The notes below the pieces were generated by a model. The model worked only from the letters and a program-made list of their open reading frames with translations. It was not told where the DNA came from and searched no databases. A program made the position numbers and the translations under genes. A DNA stretch of 64,000 nt, taken from Diphasiastrum complanatum. Taxonomy: Eukaryota; Streptophyta; Lycopodiopsida; Lycopodiales; Lycopodiaceae. Positions 25,811 through 37,818 of the stretch are shown here, piece by piece. Positions within the stretch are counted from its first letter, which is position 1. Each line of letters starts with the position of its first letter. The stretch covers positions 29,436,107 through 29,500,106 of the forward strand of contig CM055094.1 of assembly GCA_029204225.1 (NCBI GenBank), given 5' to 3'.

Positions 25811-26000
25811 ATGAGCAATCACTGTTTTATTTGTGGTGAAACTGGCCACTTCATGGTTGATTGTAAAGGTAAGAACCAATATCATGCGGAGTGTCCACAC
25901 TGTGTTTGCAAACACAGTTTCAAAGACTGTCCTAAACAACTTAGCAGGATCCTTCCAGCATGTCATATATCATCTAGACGTTTTAGAGTTCTTACTTAAG
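25811..26000 (+). pseudogene. Second zinc-knuckle pair of element 1
   Basis: The 62-residue frame holds CFICGETGHFMVDC, a canonical C-X2-C-X4-H-X4-C knuckle. It is followed by CPHCVCKHSFKDC, with the same C-X2-C-X3-H-X4-C spacing seen in the gag knuckles upstream. It lies between gag and protease and is probably the C-terminal end of the original gag polyprotein. Confidence 0.75.
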
Positions 26001-26385
26001 CACAACGCCAACACCAAGAACAATAACAACACACTGACAAATCAGCTGACAATCAAGAAAGCCCCTTGCCAGCTTCCACTTTACCCAAAGATTACCCAAA
26101 TCCAAAAGTGGAACAAAGGTAGTACAATGAATTTAGAGATGAGTTTTTGTGAGAGGAAGAAAATACAAAAGGTCTATTATCTACCCAAAAATTCTGAAAA
26201 AGAGCAATTCCTACAGGGACTTGAGGTATTCTCTGAACTCCTACAAGCTCAAATCACCATGCCATTCCATAGCGCGATAAAATCTTTCACAGAGCTTCAA
26301 CGCTATATCCATCGTAGTTTTCAACTGCCTACTATTCATGACGAACAATGAAAACAAGAAGAGATTCCTAAAATTACTCAGATTC

Positions 26386-26880
26386 CTATGAATCTCATGA
26401 ATATAGGTGTTGCTAAGGAGACTAGCATCACCTTGCCTATGACCTATAAACACTATCCCGCAGTGTCCGCTATCCTTGATAGTGGATCAGGCGTCAATAT
26501 AATGGCTTTGTCATTGGCAAAGCCATGGGAATTTCGCATGGTTGATCAGTGAGTTACAGACCCTGTAGGTCATTTATCGAATATCAATGTTCGCATTGCA
26601 GGTGTCAAATTTGTAATTGATTGTGTCATTCTAGATTTACCATATGATGCAAATACCTATAAACTTCTTCTTGGTACACCCTAGCTACAGATGGCATGTG
26701 TTGTACTGGATTGGAAAAGAAGTAAGATAACCTTCGGCAATAACAAAAAATGGGTCATGGTTGACTCAACTGGACATATAAAGCTAGCCAAGGTTTACAA
26801 TGATCGGTCATCCACGACTTATGAAAACCTAGTGTCTCTACCGCCCATGTTTCAGAATAAGGTATTCTTTCCATGGATGA
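26386..26880 (+). pseudogene. pol: Element 1 aspartic protease
   Basis: Contains AILDSGSGVNIMALSLA, with the catalytic DSG at about 26470-26490, then the hydrophobic strand FVIDCVILDLPYDANTYKLLLGTP, typical of Ty3 retropepsin. It is interrupted by stops at about 26550 and 26680. A frame from 26691 continues with VVLDWKRSKITFGNNKKW. Confidence 0.82.
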
Positions 26881-28540
26881 TGTTGAAATGACAGATAAAC
26901 ATGTACTCCTTTATCTAGATGTCCAATGTTATCTGCCAAAATCAATTCCACAAAAGTTCAAGTCACCAAGACCGTTGGCTCACGTCCAACTAACATCCAA
27001 ATTACTCAACACCACAACTTATAGACCCAAACCAAAGATATATACATGGGACATGTATCCATATGAAGTCTGGGATACAATAGATGACGACATGATACGG
27101 GAGGAAACAACACCGCTTCCTCAACAACCAAAAAAGCCTTGGTTACAAAAAACTAAAATTATTGATACAAAATTAACCGAGCGTCAAAAACAAATGCGTG
27201 AGAAGCTTCAACAACGGATTAAGCCCTTGTTTACATAGACAAAAACCAAACAATTTGACCAAGCTTCCACATCTAGTAGTGCCTCAACACAAGTGATTCC
27301 CAATGTTTCGGAGAATTTTGTGAAACCACCTTTTGATCTACCAAGCAAGTTTAAGGACTTTACACTTGATGACGTAGTCATCCAACTGCCACAACCACAA
27401 AGGGAACCTACAAAAGTTTCTTGTCCTTTAAAGGCCCAGCCAAAACCATAAAGCTAAATCTTGAAGATCCTGATGAGGATGTGAATCGCATTGTTCACGT
27501 TGGAGCCCACCTTGCGCCAGATCAGCTTCTTGATCTATAGACCTTACTCCGCAAATACAAGGATGTATTTGCATGGAATTATACTGAAATGAAAGGGATC
27601 CTGCCTGAAGTAGTGGTCCATACTATTCTTTTAGAAGAAAATGCTAAGCCTATTCAAACTAAGCCGTACCAAAGTAACCTTGTTTATCACAAGCGAATCG
27701 ATGAAGATATTAAGAAATTGTTGGATACTGGATTCATCTATGAAGTCCAACATCTTGATTGGGTATCACCCATTGTGGTCGTACCCAAGAAAAACGGCAA
27801 ACTTTGTGTATGTGTTGATCTAAAAAATCTTAATGCGGTTATGAAGAAAGACCATTTCCACTTACCCTTAACTACACAAATCCTTGAGGAAATGGCGGGA
27901 GCCGAAGCTTTCAACTTCTTGGATGGGTTTAGTGGCTATTTTATGGTACAAATTGCTCCAGAAGATAGACACAAAATCACATTTGCAACAGAAAATGGTG
28001 TTTATGCTTATAATGTCATGCCTTTTGGCTAATGCAACGGCCCTTCAACGTTTCAAAGGGTCATGCAAATGGCCTTCCAAGACTTGTTACACAGGATTGT
28101 TGAGATTTATCTCGACAATTTGGGTGTACATTCTTCAGCCGACAAGCACCTCGAGGCATCAGAAAAAATCTTCATTCGTTGCCGTAGGTTTTGGACTTCA
28201 CTCAACCCTGACAAGTGTCAAATCTAGGTCACCCATGGGGTAGTACTCGGACATATCATTTCGAATGATGGTATTTCTACCGACCTTCAAAGATCAAGGT
28301 AATAGTTGACAACAATGAAAGAAGTTTACGTCTTCCTAGGTCACACTAATTATTATCGCATCTTCATAATCGATTATGTCGGCAAGGCACAATTCGTTTA
28401 TTTAGTTGTGGTAGACCCTAGATGGACCGAGGAGCATATTAAAGCCTTTGAAGAGTTAAAAACAGCCCTTACCATGGCACCCATACTCCGTTTGCCATAC
28501 TACACGAAAGAGTTCATACTGACACTAGTAAGTATGCCAT
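26873..28540 (+). pseudogene. pol: Element 1 protease-RT spacer and reverse transcriptase
   Basis: The spacer (26873-27400) ends with FKDFTLDDVVIQLPQPQREP, matching FKNYTLEDVVIMMSQAQREP in element 2. RT spans about 27480-28540: DWVSPIVVVPKKNGKLCVCV, NFLDGFSGYFMVQIAPEDRH (first catalytic Asp intact) and MPFG, then a stop. The catalytic box reads EIYLDNLGVHSS at about 28102-28137, in frame with the upstream RT, so the expected YLDD is YLDN. Later come LNPDKCQI, a stop, VTHGVVLGHII and FLGHTNYYRIF. Stops at 28030 and 28228 and frame changes near 28300 show it is dead. It is more diverged from the other three Ty3 pol copies than they are from one another. Confidence 0.9.
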
Positions 28541-28970
28541 AGGAGGTTCTTGCACAACGGGACGAGTATGGCAAAGATTTTCCAATACGTTTCTTGAGCA
28601 GACAACTGGTGCCTACTGGAGTAAACTATACCACAACCGAAAGAGAAGCATTGACTATGGTCTATGCCGTTCAACAACTCCGACATTACTTATTAGGCCA
28701 AATCTTTGCCTTCCATATTGACCATCAGGCCCTGTTATATATTGTTAACAAATAATGTAAAATAGGATGAATAGCTCGATGGTTATTAATACTAGAGGAA
28801 TTTAATTTCCGAGTAGTCGTTAAAAAAGGAACCCAACATTTCATGGTGGGATGCCTTTTCCAACTCCCTAATGCTGAAAAAGCAACTGCACCAGTCAACG
28901 ATGATCTTCCTTATGCATGTTTTTTTTAGATTGACGCTACACCCTTATGGGCTGAGGAGATCACTCAGTT
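28541..28970 (+). pseudogene. pol: Element 1 RNase H
   Basis: Contains FPIRFLSRQL, NYTTTEREALTMVYAVQQLR (catalytic Glu region) and AFHIDHQALLYIVNK (Asp of the TDHQ/IDHQ box), then two stops, followed by ARWLLILEEFNFRVVVKKG. This is a typical Ty3 RNase H between RT and integrase. Confidence 0.85.
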
Positions 28971-28977
28971 CCTAACA

Positions 28978-30160
28978 ATGGGCAGACTCAAAAAAGGCCT
29001 GAATACAGTTGCAATTTTTTTTTTTTTGCTTAAAGTAGCGCCCTTTCAACTAATAGCAGGACAACTTTACAAAAGGGATGTTGGCGATATTATCCGAAGA
29101 TGCGCTTATGAATCTGAGATACGGCCTATCATATCTCAGGCTCATGAGGGCATTGGCGGTGGTCACTTCTCTGCTGAAGCGACAACTAAGATTATCTTTC
29201 GAGCAGTCTTGTGGTGGCCATCATTATTCAAAGACACATTTGTTGTCATTAAAACATGTGATGTCTGCCAGCGAGCCAAGAAAAAAACGAAAGCAGACTT
29301 CACACCCTTGACTCTCATTATAGAAGGCTAAGCCTTCCATAAATGGGGAATCGACTTTGTAGGACCAATCAGCCCAGGAGCGAAACACACCCAAGCCCGT
29401 TATATCCTAATAGCCACAGATTACGCCATTAAATAGGTTGAGGCTCAGACAACAAAGGACGCCAATGTGAAGACTGTAGCGCATTTTCTTTACGAAAATA
29501 TTATTACAGGTATTGGTTGTCCTATTGAGCTAGTTAGTGATCGTGGCACATAATTCTTAAATGCCATCATTGATAATTTGGTATACCATTACCTTGTAGT
29601 TCACCGAAAGAGTACACCATACTATCCTAGGTGTAATGGCCAGGCCGAGTCCACTAACAAGACGATCTGTAAGATATTGACAAAGATAGTAGAGACAAGT
29701 TGTTTCGATTGGAAAATAAAACTCTTCTCAACTATATGGGTTTACTGCACAACTCCAAAGAAAGCCATTGGGTGGGTTACCCCATTCCATCTAGTGTATG
29801 GTCAAGAGGCGGTAATGCTTGTTGAGTTCTTAGTATCCTCTCTAAGAGTCATGGAAGCCTTCTCAACAGATCTTTGTGAGAAAGCTACAATTGAGCAACA
29901 AGTAAAGACCAGGCTATTTATATTAGTCCAGTTATGCGAAACTAGACCATATCTTACCACACACAACTAGTTAACAAAAGACATCAAAAGGCCTGACATG
30001 ACCGTCACGTACGCAACAAGGATTTACACTTAGGTGACCAGGTGCTTCTTTATACATCTAAGAAGCACCCCGAAAAATTGAAATTCAGAAGTGAGGGACT
30101 GTATGTTATGAATAAAATCTTTCCTAATGGTGCAATCTAGCTGCAAACACTTCCTAGACA
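28978..30160 (+). pseudogene. pol: Element 1 integrase
   Basis: The HHCC zinc domain includes AHEGIGGGHFSAEATTKII and CDVCQRAKKKTKADF (29104-29320). The catalytic core has GIDFVGPISPG, IATDYA, VSDRGT and NGQAESTNK, so the three acidic residues are present. Stops fall at 29329, 29434 and 29551. The C-terminal part reads WVTPFHLVYGQEAVMLVEF. The last conserved C-terminal stretch, around 29990-30130, is off frame. No chromodomain is seen, which fits a non-chromovirus Ty3 lineage. Confidence 0.87.
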
Positions 30161-30500
30161 TTGTCGTCAATGGTGGTCATCTACAGTGGTATTACAAAGA
30201 GTTGTTTTTTGTTGATCCCATTTAACTCTAATCCCATGGTATATAGTTTATATTTTTTCCTGTTTTGTATCGTCTTTTTGCATGTCTACTTTTTGTATCC
30301 TTTTATTGTTTTATACTTCATGCCTATATTTATTTACTTTAGTGCATCTTCATTTTTTTCTATAAATTTCCATTTACCATGCGTGTTATAGGTCAACAAA
30401 TGACAAGATTTGTCACATTTTAGGCCCACCTCCTTTCTGTATGTATCATCATGAAGTTCTCCACTCACATTATAGAGATCCAGTTTTCAATAATATTCAG

Positions 30501-30580
30501 TCAGATCTCGACTGAGTGGTTTTAGTCAGATCTCGACCGACGACTTTCACTCAGATCTCGACCGAAGGCTTTCGCTCAGC
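30501..30580 (+). repeat. 25 bp tandem repeat before the extra ORF
   Basis: TCAGATCTCGAC occurs at 30501, 30526 and 30551, an exact 25-base spacing, in units of the type TCAGATCTCGACCGA plus a variable CTTTC-containing part. It lies between integrase and the ATG at 30669. Confidence 0.8.
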
Positions 30581-30668
30581 CTGGTACTAGCAAGCACAAC
30601 ACTTTTTCAAGGAAATTGAGTTCAAAGTTCTTGTCCTGCCGGGGTATTAGAGTCCATACTTGCTCCAT

Positions 30669-33480
30669 ATGGCGTATGCCAATTACAATGTCACTGCAAG
30701 GTCTTGCCAATTCATAGTTCCTCCCAACAAGAACTATGTCTACAATATATCTTTCGCGGCAGCAGACTTGCCTACATTAGGATTCCCTGGGGGCCCAATG
30801 CTGTTACCAGGATGCTCCAAAAGATTGAGCAAATAGTATATTTTAAATATATTGATCCATCAGTGGCAAAATGGAAGAATAAAGATGGGTATCGTCTTGA
30901 GGCCATTAATGATCAACCACTAGCAGCTGCGTGTGTGTACTTAACCAAGTACACACAACATTCAAGAACAAAGGTCCTGCGGGTACCTATGTCCTTATTC
31001 CACATGCTGGCCGATTCACAAGTGCATGCCCAAAATCTTTATGATTGGGCACAGTTTGCTTCGGACTGCCTTCATGATTGTATCAAGAACAAACAGCCGA
31101 CAACCATACTTGGGTACCTAATGACGGATATCACACTCACATAGGTGCAAAATGGGCCCCACCTTCAAGGAATACTGCATGTTGTGGACAAAGCTTGGGA
31201 CATTCCCATTAAGTCCAAGAAGTCCAAACGATCTAGAGCACGACAGTCTTCGCCACAAGGGCAAGCACCAAAATGGTCGAATACCAGTATCCTCCAACTG
31301 GTACCAAAACAACCAACATCAACAGCCTCCCAACAAGATCTAGCAGCAGAAGGGTCTTCGGCAGTGAAAGCAATAGATAGCTCGAAGACAACATTTTCTG
31401 AAACACGCCAGCAAAGGAGAAGAATAAAACTCATGGCAAAAAGGCGATCTCCACATGCCACAGAGTCAGACGAATCCGAATCTGAGGGAGAGCCCCTCCA
31501 GAGAAAATCAAGAGCATTGAGCCAAGCCACTCCATCACATTCGGCATCATCTAGCTTGACGGATGGCAGCTTGACCTCGGATACAGCTTCACAGCAATAC
31601 TCATCACCCTCACACATCATCGACAGAGATGATGGAACAGCTACATCTACAGCAGCAGACACAAGAACAACAACACTAGTTGTGCCACCAGATCAGGCAA
31701 CAACTCCACCCTTCTTGATTACAGCGCCAATGCTGCCACACTCACCAAAGGCACACTGTTTGGGGGGGAGGAGAGGAGTGGGGAGTACCATTACCCAAGA
31801 CATGGGAGCGGCCCAACAAGTCCATACTCTCACGGACACATCACAATATTTTGATGTTGTGGACCTGATGGAGATCAGTGATGATGATGCAAAAAAAGCA
31901 GATCCCTCCACCAACCACCACCACCATTGTTTCTACTAACATTGTTTCTCCACTCCCTCCACTTCCACTCTCTTTCCTTCCACAATGTCTATTCTTTAAT
32001 TTAGCTTCACCAACTCACACCCCTGATCAGTACCCAGCTCTGAGAAGCTCTCTGAAATAGCTAAGCGCTCAATGATCGACCTATCTGAAGTGAGCTACCA
32101 TATGCATTGGTTGGTAAGCCAACACCAAGTGCTCGAGAATAAGGTCCAGTACCATAGCCAAGAGATCGCACATCAGCAGAAGTTGGCCAAGGAAAAAGAA
32201 AAAGAAGTAAACGAAATAAGATACGTGATGGCCGGACAGAAGATCAAATTGGAAGAGGTCCAACAACAACTGAAGCACCAGATGGCCTAGATCCACCAAG
32301 CACGAGATGGATTGTCAGGTGCAATGACAGTTGATGCTCCTCTGGTTAAGCCCGAGGATATACAGTTCCAGGCCCCACAGGCCACAACCATCCAGATGGA
32401 AAAATACGTGCGACTAATTCAGGAACGAGAAGCCGAGAAGGTCCAGTTGACACATACAAAGCCCGACGAGATGAGTTCCTACAATAGCTACATTCCCTCG
32501 GTGCGGGGCGTACATTTGTTAAACCCACCTCCTCCTACACATGTCATCCCTATGTCTCTCTCTCCTGATCACTCCATCCATGACCCTCCAGAAACTAACA
32601 CTGACATTGGTGGTGATGATGACTTCCTAGCAGATATGTCGGAAACCAGAAGATTCTCGCCCATGCAAGATACGAACGCAGCTGAGCCATCTACAAGCAA
32701 GCGAGCTAAAGAAAGTGATACGGACACTAAGGCCCTAGACGACTACTTGGCAAGGCCACCACAACAACGTAGGGCAGCCTCACCTACCAGGCCAAGGAAT
32801 AATATGATAGATACCAAGGAATCAGAGAGGTTTGAAAGGAAATATCCTCCCAATATGAGGGGAGGCAAAGAGAAAATCGATCAAAGCCAATATTCCACAA
32901 GGGTTGAGATCATTGCGGTGCTGCAACCGCAACCTGAATGGCGAAGCAAAGTTCTAAGGTATAGCAGGCGACTGCAAGAATACCTGAGGGCACCGGCATG
33001 GAAAATAATTGATCCCTTTTACATGCCGCTCAAATGAAAAAAATCTCTGGCTTGTAGAGCGACCATGGGTCGAAGTGGTAAACTGGCCGGTGATTCTAGG
33101 ATTCTTAGGAAATATCTCCTTGGATGACCTAAGATTACAGTTGTTAGATTTTGGACACAAGTATAAGACTAACTTGATCTCTACGTACGAGAAAGCGTCA
33201 AGTATTACAAATCTATGGCCTCTCTGATGCATCAAGAATGTTTTTGGGATCACGGCTTGGATCCAATAAGGATCAATTCCAACGTGGCTCTCTAGTCTGA
33301 AGAAGACCATGAAATGATGGCCCAGATTTACTATAGGGTGGCCTTCATATCGTCCCGGTATGCCACCATGATAGAGGACTAGCAAGAAATGGGCTTCATC
33401 GAGAAGATACGTGATTACCTGGGGCAATTATCCTATGAAGCAAATTATGCTTCCAAGTCTTCGAGGCTTTGGGAAGACAA
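30669..33480 (+). pseudogene. Extra 3' ORF of element 1, unknown function
   Basis: A coding-like region of about 2.8 kb after integrase and before the 3' LTR, broken into several frames. The start is ATG 30669 (MAYANYNVTARS). The N-terminal part runs to about 31140 (GYRLEAINDQPLAAAC, LYDWAQFASDCLHDCIKN). An S/T/P/Q-rich acidic linker follows (31145-31939). A coiled coil (32072-32290) has LENKVQYHSQEIAHQQKL and heptad-like E/K/Q content. A further linker (32312-32860) leads to a C-terminal domain (32860-33480) with EVVNWPVILGF, KYYKSMASLMHQECFWDHGL and AQIYYRVAF. No transmembrane segment or signal peptide is seen, so it does not look like an envelope-type protein. The same order of parts is found at 37819-40783. 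I do not recognise the family. Confidence 0.7.
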
Positions 33481-33718
33481 ATGAGCGAGCGAAAACAGTT
33501 GGCAAGGCGACGAGGCGAGCAGGACTCACAAGAGGTTCTCAAGAGGGCTGGGATGTAGCGGCCATTGAGAGATCTCCATTTTGCGAAACAGTTTTGCGAA
33601 TAATAAGCACTAGAATGTATAGAAGCGAACGAAGATCCACGCTTTTCCAAGCACCAAGCAGAACGACATCATCTGACATGTGTTGCAGTGGGTCTTGCAA
33701 CAGATTAGGGGTGGATAA

Positions 33719-34790
33719 TGTTAGAAGATTCTGGAGAATTCCCTAGATGTCAAGCCAAGCTGAAAACACAGAGCATCTCTCACTCAAGACCGAGGAGGTC
33801 TTAGAAGGAGGAGAACAGGAGAAGCTGAGAGCCGAGCATGAGAGCTGAGGATTACTAGCTAGGATTACAGATTGTTTCCATGTGAGTAGTGAATCCTAGA
33901 GAATGAACGACCATGTAGGAGCTAGTAACATTCCTAGGCAATGTAAATAAATGTAGACCCCTCTTAAATTAATTAGAGTGAGTCACCTTTTGATGGTGAC
34001 CTCTAGTGGAAGGTCTATTTCCACTTGTAGTTTCTAAATTAGTGGAATTGCCACTTATGCACCACATGGACAACCCTCTTGCTTATTTAAGGGCCTCCCT
34101 CTCTTGTGAGAGAGCTTTTATTGTATTTTCATTTCTCTTGTAGGAATGAAGAAGACCCTCCATGAGTTATTGGCAATTGAGAAGCTCCTTGTTCATGGCT
34201 AAATTCTCTTGTGTGAAATTCCTATGAACATGCTTTGATTTCCTTCTTGTGGTTGTGGATTAATTAGATTTCATGCTTTCTTTATTGCAATGTGGAATAT
34301 AGATGTGGATTAGCTTTCTTGTTTCTTGATTTTGTAATTTTCAGCATCTAGGTAAACTAAATAGGCTGAGATTGTGGATCAGATCTTGCATATTCACTAA
34401 CAATCATGTCCTGGATCGTTCTTGGGCATTCCAAGCATCAAGAGAGGTGCATTTCTTGATTCTTGTGATGCTAGAATGCTTTTAGGTAGTTAGCTTTCTT
34501 GATTCTTGTTTTTGTTGTGTAGATTAATCTTGATGTTGTATTGTTCCATGATTTCTTGAAGTAGTTTAGTAGACAGATTTGTAGATTGCTCTCTGATTCC
34601 AAACGGTAATCTGTTGAGCAAGGATTGGTTACATGGCTTGTAAATGCATGCAGCTGGAGTGAATGAAACTGTTTCATCCTACTAACAGGCTGGGAATACA
34701 AATGTTGAACTGACAAACAATCTGCTTGAAACAAGACTAAACTAGAGGACCTAACTGAAAAGAACTGAGTTCTGGAAACGAGCAGAAACA
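33719..34790 (+). mobile_element. Probable 3' LTR of element 1
   Basis: Begins TGTTAGAAGATTC after a purine-rich AGGGGTGGATAA stretch that could be the polypurine tract. A CTTATTTAAGGG box near 34080 and a T-rich region with CTTGTAGGAATGAAG resemble an LTR promoter and R region. The end is not fixed. It cannot be compared with the 5' LTR because only the last 100 bases of that LTR survive and this copy appears cut before that part. Confidence 0.5.
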
Positions 34791-34849
34791 CTCGATTTTC
34801 GGAGCGGAAACCACCTAAGAATATTGGTGATACCAGACAAACACGAGAA

Positions 34850-37060
34850 GTGTCCTTTGATCTCAGAAGTTGGATGGGTGAAAGCTCTAAAGCCGACCCG
34901 GGTTCCTTCCAACAACCTGCGAATAAGAAGAATCAGTTGAAGCAACGCTACAACCAGGTGATCCGATGGAGTGACCTACCCGAAGAGGCAATAGCTACAG
35001 TAGACGTTGATATTCGCAACCATGAGGCGAATGTCACAGCAGTCCCAAAGAAAGACAACAAGGATGAACCCATCAAAATGACAAAAAAGGGCAAGAAGAA
35101 GGTGTTGAATTCCTTGAAGTCAATCAAGTTGGACTCAGATACAACGTCATCTTCTACACAGGTGACAAAAAATAAAAAAATTACCAGTTGGGCCAAGATC
35201 AATATGATGAAAGAGGAATCTCGACGAGCTCCAGTTCATGAGATGCTTGATACTTTCAAGAATTATACATTGGAAGACGTGGTAATCATGATGTCGCAAG
35301 CCCAAAGAGAACCTGATCAAAATTAGACACCAGCGGAACAAGTCTTCGAGGGACCTGCGTGAACACAACCGATGAATCTTGCGGAACTAGGAGAAGAAGA
35401 AAGGATAGTGCATGTGGGAGTGCAGTTAACACCCACGCAGTTCAAGGGACTACGATCCTTGTTGGTGGAATATAAAGACTGTTTTGCCTGGAGCTATATT
35501 GATCTAAAGAGCATTCCGCCAACAGTAGTCCAACACACCATACCTTTGGTGGACGGAGCAGTCCCCAAGATAAGCCGTTACTACCGCTACAACCCGAATT
35601 ATACAGAACTGATCAAGCAAGAGTTGCAAAAACTTATGGATGCAGATTTCATTTACAAAATCGAGCACAAGGAATGGGTATCGTCGATAGTTGTAGTACC
35701 CAAGAAGAATGGCAAAATGCGTATCTGTGTGAATCTGAAGGCGCTTAATACAGTCACCAAGAAGGACCATTTTCCTTTACCATTTATGGAAAGTGTCCTC
35801 GATAGAGTAGCTGGTGATGAAGCCTACAATTTTCTGGACGGCTTTAGCGGCTACAACCAGGTGAAAATAGCCCCCCAGGACCAGCACAAGACAACATTCA
35901 CCACGAAATGGGGAACTTATGCCTATAAAGTGATGCCATTCGGACTTTGCAATGCCCCCAAGCACTTTCCAGCGAGTCATGCAGGCAGAATTCAAAGATT
36001 ATTTGCAAAAAAATTTGAAAATTTTCTTGGACGATCTGTGCGTGCATGGACCAGATTTAGAACACCTATCCAATTTGGAGAAGGTGCTACAAAAATGCCG
36101 TGAATACCAGATCTCCCTGAATCCAGAAAAATGTCAATTCTGGGTGACACATGGCTTGATACTCGGCCATATAGTGTCAAGACATGGGATCGCCACAGAT
36201 CTATCAAAGATCAGGATCATTGTTGATCTACCACCACCGGGGACGATTTGCGAGGTCTACATTTTTATGGGTCATGCTAACTATTATAGGATCTTCATTC
36301 TTGATTTTGCGGAGTTAGCCAGACCAATTTACAAGCTCACAACGGATCCAAATTGGAATGAGGAAGCTCTAAAGACTTTCCAAAAGATTAAGGATGCATT
36401 GTTCTCAGCACCAATCCTACCACCCAATTGGTCCATTGATTCCACGTGCATACGGATGCATCGAAGTATGCAGTTGGAGCAGCCTTAACCCAGCTAGGTG
36501 AACACAAAAAGGATTTTCCAATCCGAATTGCAAGCTGACAATTCAGTGATACCGAAATGAATTATTCAACCATAGAGCGAGAAGCACTGGCAATGATCTA
36601 TGCGGTTAAGAAGTTTCGACACTATTTGATGGCCACACATTTTGCTTTTTATACAGACCATCAACCCTTGCTATATCTCGTTAATAAAACTTGCAGAACC
36701 GGGAGAATCACCAGATGGCTCATGTTGTTGTTGGAATTTGATTTTCGGATAGTAGTTCGCAAGAGAAAACAACACTACATGGTAGATCATGTGTCACGAA
36801 TCAAGGGAAAGAGATTGCAACCCAACCCGACGATGAGCTGGCAGATGTTGCCTTATTTTACGTGGATACAGTACCAAAATGCGCTGCCGACATTGTCGAA
36901 TATCTAATGCAGGGCCAACCAGACAAATCACTACCAAAGGCGGAACAACAGAAATTGATCTTGAAAGCTAGACCTTATCAGCTGATTGCCGGCCAGTTGT
37001 ACCGAAGAGGTCCAGACGGAATTCTTCGGTGGTGTATTCTTCCTCATGAGACCACCTAGA
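34850..37060 (+). pseudogene. pol: Ty3 element 2: protease-RT spacer, RT, RNase H, HHCC region
   Basis: Begins in the spacer upstream of RT (34850-35326, ending YTLEDVVIMMSQAQREP). RT runs 35372-36480: EWVSSIVVVPKKNGKMRICV, NFLDGFSGYNQVKIAPQDQH, MPFGLCNA, a frameshift near 35955, then FLDDLCVHGPDLEHL with an intact catalytic FLDD, and MGHANYYRIFILDFAELARP. RNase H follows (MNYSTIEREALAMIYAVKKF, FYTDHQPLLYLVNKTC). The HHCC region begins at 36862 and stops abruptly at LRWCILPHETT near 37059. Integrase is absent because the sequence jumps into the leader of element 3. It is the best-preserved Ty3 RT in the window and closest to the copies at 8-9 kb and 11 kb. Confidence 0.9.
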
Positions 37061-37818
37061 AGGAGCACTTTTTTCATGATTTTTTGAGATCCCCTAGGAG
37101 ATAGCTCTTGAAAATTGGACAGTCACCAGATCTGACCTAGATGCATCCATGAAAATCTCCACAAGAGTTCCTGATGGAGGAATCATCATTTTTTAGTGTA
37201 TGCGAGAGTTCCCAGAAGCAGAATTTTCATAACCCTCACAGAGCATCAAGATCAACTTACCAACTCTCGCAAGATGGCTACATGAAATCAGAGCAGTGAA
37301 ATTAGCCTGCCTACATAGTCTGATCTTGAAAATCCAATCACAGGAACAAGTTGTGCGAAAGATCACTTCCTGCGAGAGTTGAACCCTCGCAGACAACTTG
37401 AACCCTCGCAAAACCTTCGCATAGCAGTCAAATCACCTTCTGAACTCTTGCAGACTTCCCTGAGGTCTTAGAATTTTGTGAAGAAGATGCCTGTCAAAAT
37501 TTGGGTGGAACTGAGCAAGGAAAAGTGAATTTCACCTAATACGCACTCTAAATTCCACTCTATGAGGGCTGAATTCGAGTCATTTGTCACCTTTGCTAGC
37601 GAAGCTCTGCCGAAATTTTCACTGAAAATACCAAGTTTTCTATTTTCAACCAAACTTCCTACCAGCTGTCATCTGCTCATATCAAACACCGATCTACGCT
37701 CTGAACTACAATCATTGTCATCCAACACTCATTATTCTCAGTTTTCTACTGTTTCCTTCCATTTTCCACCATTTTTCTACTTTTTTGACGTTTTCGACCA
37801 CGAATCATCATTGCTAAT
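37060..37818 (+). mobile_element. Element 3 leader (partial)
   Basis: Carries the same TGCGAGAGTT / CCCTCGCAGA motif family as the element 1 leader (clearest at 37199-37460), so it is 5' untranslated sequence of a related Ty3 element joined directly to truncated pol of element 2. No gag or pol follows; the next coding feature is the extra ORF at 37819. Confidence 0.65.

Noticed and set aside
30704-33480. Envelope-type protein after pol
   Set aside because: No signal peptide, hydrophobic membrane segment or cysteine pattern in any part of either copy; coiled coil alone is not enough.
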